The position numbers and the translations under genes were made by a program. Under the pieces are notes generated by a model. It ran no database searches. It worked only from the letters and a program-made list of their open reading frames with translations, and was not told the origin of the DNA. This document shows, piece by piece, positions 7,023 to 9,930 of a stretch of 9,930 nucleotides of DNA; position 1 is the stretch's first letter; the number at the start of each line of letters is the position of its first letter. This stretch comes from Roseovarius sp. UBA3070. Lineage in GTDB: Bacteria > Pseudomonadota > Alphaproteobacteria > Rhodobacterales > Rhodobacteraceae. Location of the stretch: contig DFBW01000129.1 of assembly GCA_002366775.1 (NCBI GenBank), forward strand, positions 963 to 10,892, given 5' to 3'.

Positions 7023-7619
7023 ATGACCCACGCCCTTATTGTGATTGATGTGCAAAATGATTTCTGCCCCGGCGGCGCTTTGGCAGTTACCGGAGGGGAT
7101 GAGATTATTCCGGGGATTAATACGTTGATGGCTGGCGCCGAGGCCGTAATCCTGACGCAGGATTGGCACCCACAGGGGCATTCCTCATTTGCGTCGTCAC
7201 ATCCGGGTAAGGCCGCGTTTGAGATGATCGACATGCCGTATGGCCCACAAGTGCTGTGGCCAGATCACTGCCTGCAAGGCAGCGGGGGGGCTGCGTTTCA
7301 TGACGCGCTGAACACCGACCGCGCCGATATGATTGTGCGCAAAGGCTATAACCCGTCGATCGACAGTTATTCCGGATTTTTTGAGAATGACCAAACCACC
7401 CCCACTGGCCTGCACGGCTATTTGCAATCCCGCGGGATCGACCGGCTGACCATGGTGGGGCTGGCCACTGATTTCTGCGTGAATTTCACCGCCGTTGATG
7501 CCGCCAAGCTGGGCTATGCAGTCACAGTTGATATGGCGCTGTGTCGCGCGATTGATATGGATGGCTCGCTCGCGATGGCGCGTGATGGCATGCAAGCCGC
7601 GGGCGTAACACTGGGGTGA
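7023..7619 (+). CDS. pncA: Nicotinamidase
   Basis: A 198-residue isochorismatase-fold amidase hydrolysing nicotinamide to nicotinate and ammonia, the first step of bacterial NAD salvage by the Preiss-Handler route. The catalytic triad is visible: D9 (V-I-D-V-Q-N-D-F), K107 (V-R-K-G) and C152 (A-T-D-F-C-V). The metal-binding set is D47, H49 and H53 in D-W-H-P-Q-G-H. The W-P-D-H-C motif and the strong AGGAGG six bases before ATG support both function and start. Length is close to the E. coli and mycobacterial enzymes. The next gene, pncB, uses the product directly. Its TGA stop is in the same reading frame as pncB, with no further stop between. Confidence 0.96.
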   Translation: MTHALIVIDVQNDFCPGGALAVTGGDEIIPGINTLMAGAEAVILTQDWHPQGHSSFASSHPGKAAFEMIDMPYGPQVLWPDHCLQGSGGAAFHDALNTDRADMIVRKGYNPSIDSYSGFFENDQTTPTGLHGYLQSRGIDRLTMVGLATDFCVNFTAVDAAKLGYAVTVDMALCRAIDMDGSLAMARDGMQAAGVTLG

Positions 7620-7623
7620 ACCC

Positions 7624-7652
7624 TTGCTGCCCCTGCGCGGCTGACATACGCT
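7624..7652 (+). promoter_or_regulatory. Weak candidate promoter before pncB
   Basis: TTGCTG (7624-7629), 17 bases, then TACGCT (7647-7652, matching T-A-n-n-n-T). It sits in the 63-base gap between pncA and pncB. Such matches occur easily by chance; co-transcription with pncA is equally likely. Confidence 0.22.
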
Positions 7653-7682
7653 GACCAATGCACTCAGACCGGAGCCAAACCC

Positions 7683-8972
7683 TTGGATATCGCCACTCGC
7701 GTACATAACCATAAATGGAAGATTGACCCGATTGTGCGGTCTTTGATTGACACGGATTTCTATAAACTATTGATGTGTCAGTCTATTTTCCGCAACCATC
7801 CAGACACGCAGGTGACGTTCAGCCTGATCAACCGAACCAAATCCATCCGTCTGGCTGAGCTGGTGGATGAGGGCGAGTTGCGGGAACAGCTGGATCATAT
7901 CCGATCCCTGTCACTGTCACGCGGTGAGGGCACATGGCTGCGCGGCAATACGTTTTATGGCAAGCGCCAGATGTTCACACCTGAATTCATGGAGTGGTTC
8001 GAGGAGCTGCGCCTGCCGCCCTATCATCTGGAGAAACGTGACGGGCAATACGAGCTGACATTTGAAGGCACATGGCCCGAGGTGATGCTGTGGGAAGTCC
8101 CGGCATTGGCTGTGCTGATGGAACTGCGCAGCCGTGCTGTGCTGAACCGGATGAAGAAGTTTGAACTGCAAGTGCTCTATGCCCAGGCGATGACCAAACT
8201 ATGGTCGAAGGTTGAGAAATTGCGCGGCATCGACGGCCTGCGGATTGCCGATTTCGGCACAAGGCGCCGACACTCATTTCTGTGGCAGGACTGGTGCGTG
8301 CAAGCCATGGGCGAGGGCCTGGGCAAGGCGTTTATCGGCACGTCCAACTGCCTGATTGCCAAAAACCGCGAGGTCGAGGCAATTGGCACCAATGCCCATG
8401 AATTGCCCATGGTCTATGCCGCCTTGGCCAAGGACGACGCGGCATTGGCACGCGCGCCCTATGACGTGCTGTCAGACTGGCACGATGAACATGACGGCAA
8501 CCTGCGCGTCATCCTGCCCGACACCTATGGCACCCAGGGGTTTTTGGACAACGCCCCCGATTGGCTGGCTGGCTGGACAGGGATGCGGATTGATTCCGGT
8601 GATCCCGCGACGGGGGCCGAAACGGCGATCAACTGGTGGAAATCGCGCGGCGAGGACCCAACGAAGAAACTGGTGATCTTCTCGGATGGGTTGGACGAGG
8701 ACAAGATCATATCCCTGCACCAGCAATTCGCCGGTCGGGTGAACGCCAGCTTCGGCTGGGGGACGCTGCTGACCAATGATTTCCGTGGCCTGACAGAAGG
8801 CGATGCATTGGCGCCGTTCTCGCTGGTGTGCAAGGCCGTGGCCGCAAATGGAAAACCAACGGTAAAGCTGTCGGACAACCCCCGCAAAGCCATGGGCCCC
8901 GCATCCGAGATCGAGCGGTACAAACGGGTGTTCGGGGTTGGAAAGCAGGAAGAGCAGGAGGTTGTGGTTTAA
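7683..8972 (+). CDS. pncB: Nicotinate phosphoribosyltransferase
   Basis: A 429-residue enzyme making nicotinate mononucleotide from nicotinate and PRPP, with ATP hydrolysis; it follows PncA in NAD salvage. Recognisable stretches are [11 protein letters not shown] at about 20-30, F-G-T-R-R-R-H-S-F near 195, and G-T-N-A-H-E-L-P-M with H239, the histidine that is phosphorylated in the Salmonella enzyme (H219). R-I-D-S-G-D-P near 302 and I-F-S-D-G-L-D-E near 330 belong to the phosphate-binding core. Length is slightly above the E. coli protein (400). The start is TTG at 7683: the frame upstream runs back to the pncA TGA without ATG or GTG, and GGAG (7671-7674) lies eight bases before the TTG. The TAA stop forms part of the inverted repeat that follows. 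Confidence 0.96.
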   Translation: MDIATRVHNHKWKIDPIVRSLIDTDFYKLLMCQSIFRNHPDTQVTFSLINRTKSIRLAELVDEGELREQLDHIRSLSLSRGEGTWLRGNTFYGKRQMFTPEFMEWFEELRLPPYHLEKRDGQYELTFEGTWPEVMLWEVPALAVLMELRSRAVLNRMKKFELQVLYAQAMTKLWSKVEKLRGIDGLRIADFGTRRRHSFLWQDWCVQAMGEGLGKAFIGTSNCLIAKNREVEAIGTNAHELPMVYAALAKDDAALARAPYDVLSDWHDEHDGNLRVILPDTYGTQGFLDNAPDWLAGWTGMRIDSGDPATGAETAINWWKSRGEDPTKKLVIFSDGLDEDKIISLHQQFAGRVNASFGWGTLLTNDFRGLTEGDALAPFSLVCKAVAANGKPTVKLSDNPRKAMGPASEIERYKRVFGVGKQEEQEVVV

Positions 8973-9086
8973 AGCGTTTCGACTTATTGTTGAATCACGA
9001 CAATATGGCGAAACGCCCATAACGATTGAACGTTTCGCGCGTTTCGATCTCAAGTTGTGTCTCACACTTAAACTCGAAACGCTTTA
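8970..9086. repeat. Palindromic intergenic element with 13-bp terminal inverted repeats
   Basis: TAAAGCGTTTCGA (8970-8982) is the exact reverse complement of TCGAAACGCTTTA (9074-9086), delimiting a 117-base element. Inside are further copies of the heptamer CGTTTCG or its complement: in all at 8975, 9009, 9031, 9040 and 9075 (two on the minus strand). Two smaller hairpins are nested: ATTGT/ACAAT (8986-8990 / 9000-9004) and ATGGCG/CGCC-AT (9005-9020, loop AAA, one bulge). There is no ORF and no clear target-site duplication. It could be a REP- or MITE-like dispersed repeat, a bidirectional terminator between pncB and rlmN, or a multi-site protein-binding region. The inverted repeats are certain; the nature is inferred. 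Confidence 0.75.
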
Positions 9087-9109
9087 GCGCAGTGTTTGCG
9101 CAGTTGTTT
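9087..9109. repeat. Short tandem direct repeat GCGCAGT-GTTT
   Basis: GCGCAGTGTTT (9087-9097) is followed directly by GCGCAGTTGTTT (9098-9109), identical apart from one inserted T. It abuts the end of the palindromic element. Two copies only; function unknown. Confidence 0.45.
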
Positions 9110-9112
9110 TTC

Positions 9113-9135
9113 GCTTGGTTACAAAATTACCAAGC
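9113..9135 (-). terminator. Candidate hairpin downstream of rlmN
   Basis: GCTTGGT (9113-9119) and ACCAAGC (9129-9135) form a perfect 7-bp stem with a nine-base loop, 15 bases beyond the rlmN stop on the minus strand. On that strand it is followed by an A-rich rather than T-rich run, so it is not a standard intrinsic terminator; it may instead stabilise the 3' end. Confidence 0.4.
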
Positions 9136-9150
9136 AAAGCATCTGCAAAT

Positions 9151-9930
9151 CTACAGCTTTGTCTCAGCCTCAATCGCACGTTTTGATTTGCGCGCACGTT
9201 CCGTTGCTGATTTCAGCTGACCACAGGCCGCCATAATATCCTCACCACGTGGGCGGCGAATGGGGCTGGCATAGCCTGCGTTGTGCACAATCTCGGCAAA
9301 GGCTTCGATTCGCGCCCAGTCACTGCGCTCATAAGGGGCACCGGGCCATTCATTGAACGGGATCAGGTTGATCTTGGCCGGGATTCCTTGGATCAGACGC
9401 ACCAGACGGCGGGCATCGGCGTCGCTGTCATTCACGCCCTTCAGCATCACATATTCAAATGTGATCCGCTCAGAATTGCTGACTTTGGGATACTCGCGCA
9501 GCGTATCAAGCAACGCCGCGATGTTCCATTTCTTGTTGATCGGCACCAGCTTGTCACGCACATCATCCGTTGTGGCGTGAAAGCTGACCGCCAGCAAACA
9601 GCCAATTTCTTCGGCAGTTTTGGCAATCTCGGGCACCACACCTGATGTGGACAACGTGATCCGGCGGCGCGACAACTGTATGCCCTCTGGGTCCATTGCA
9701 ATCTTCATCGCGTCGCGCACATTATCAAAGTTATACAATGGTTCGCCCATGCCCATCAGAACTATGTTGCTCAGCAAACGCGGGCCATCAGTGCGCGTGC
9801 CGCGCTCGGGCCATTCATTCAGATCGTCGCGCGCCACCATCACCTGACCGATGATTTCTCCTGCTGTCAGGTTGCGCACCAGTTTCTGGGTGCCCGTGTG
9901 ACAGAACGAACACGTCAGCGTACACCCGAC
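9151..9930 (-). CDS. rlmN: Dual-specificity RNA methyltransferase RlmN (5' end outside window)
   Basis: The C-terminal 259 residues of RlmN, the radical SAM enzyme that methylates C2 of A2503 in 23S rRNA and A37 of some tRNAs. The frame stays open to base 9930, so the N-terminus (roughly a third of the protein) is off the right edge; the GTG at 9879 is not the true start. At the edge, [10 protein letters not shown] gives the three [4Fe-4S] cysteines of the CxxxCxxC motif (codons at 9922, 9910 and 9901). M-G-M-G-E-P-L, S-F-H-A-T, F-E-Y-V-M-L and I-N-L-I-P-F-N follow in the usual order. The C-terminal [15 protein letters not shown] holds the resolving cysteine (codon 9223-9225) of the methyl-transfer mechanism. 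All hallmark residues are intact. It converges with pncB across the palindromic element. Confidence 0.96.
   Translation of the reverse strand, partial: VGCTLTCSFCHTGTQKLVRNLTAGEIIGQVMVARDDLNEWPERGTRTDGPRLLSNIVLMGMGEPLYNFDNVRDAMKIAMDPEGIQLSRRRITLSTSGVVPEIAKTAEEIGCLLAVSFHATTDDVRDKLVPINKKWNIAALLDTLREYPKVSNSERITFEYVMLKGVNDSDADARRLVRLIQGIPAKINLIPFNEWPGAPYERSDWARIEAFAEIVHNAGYASPIRRPRGEDIMAACGQLKSATERARKSKRAIEAETKL

Overview
The window looks like chromosomal DNA of a marine alphaproteobacterium of the Roseobacter/Rhodobacterales type. The basis is moderately high GC, protein sequences with a typical rhodobacterial flavour (TrhO, KpsF, PncA/PncB, RlmN), tight ATGA gene overlaps and TTG starts. No tRNA, rRNA, CRISPR array, transposase or phage gene was seen. 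Genes fill nearly everything; the longest non-coding stretch is about 180 bases (8973-9150).

Layout. (1) 1-1731, plus strand: the 3' part of a YcaQ-family DNA glycosylase-like gene, followed 12 bases later by a classical short-chain dehydrogenase/reductase. (2) 1797-4953, plus strand: three genes locked together by ATGA overlaps. They are GDP-mannose 4,6-dehydratase (gmd), an epimerase/reductase of the GDP-fucose synthase family, and a DegT-type PLP enzyme in which the catalytic lysine is replaced by histidine. That substitution, at H190 in an S-H-H-I-A-T-M-E-G-G context, is the hallmark of ColD, GDP-4-keto-6-deoxymannose 3-dehydratase. The trio therefore reads as a compact route from GDP-D-mannose to GDP-L-colitose (3,6-dideoxy-L-galactose), a rare O-antigen sugar; the middle gene is then better read as ColC than as Fcl. 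(3) 5004-6929, minus strand, convergent with the cassette: trhO (tRNA U34 hydroxylase) followed by kpsF/kdsD (arabinose-5-phosphate isomerase, first step towards CMP-Kdo). (4) 7023-8972, plus strand: the NAD-salvage pair pncA (nicotinamidase) and pncB (nicotinate phosphoribosyltransferase). (5) 8970-9086: an intergenic palindromic element bounded by 13-bp perfect inverted repeats and carrying five CGTTTCG-type heptamers. (6) 9151-9930, minus strand: the 3' part of rlmN (radical SAM 23S rRNA/tRNA methyltransferase), running off the right edge.

Functionally, Gmd makes GDP-4-keto-6-deoxy-D-mannose, ColD removes the C3 hydroxyl, and ColC epimerises C5 and reduces C4. KpsF across the convergent boundary supplies the Kdo branch of LPS or capsule synthesis, so the centre of the window has a cell-surface polysaccharide theme. 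PncA and PncB act in sequence: nicotinamide to nicotinate to nicotinate mononucleotide. No wholly new system is evident. The items most worth a second look are the colitose cassette, the palindromic element after pncB, and the hairpin over the pncA ribosome binding site.
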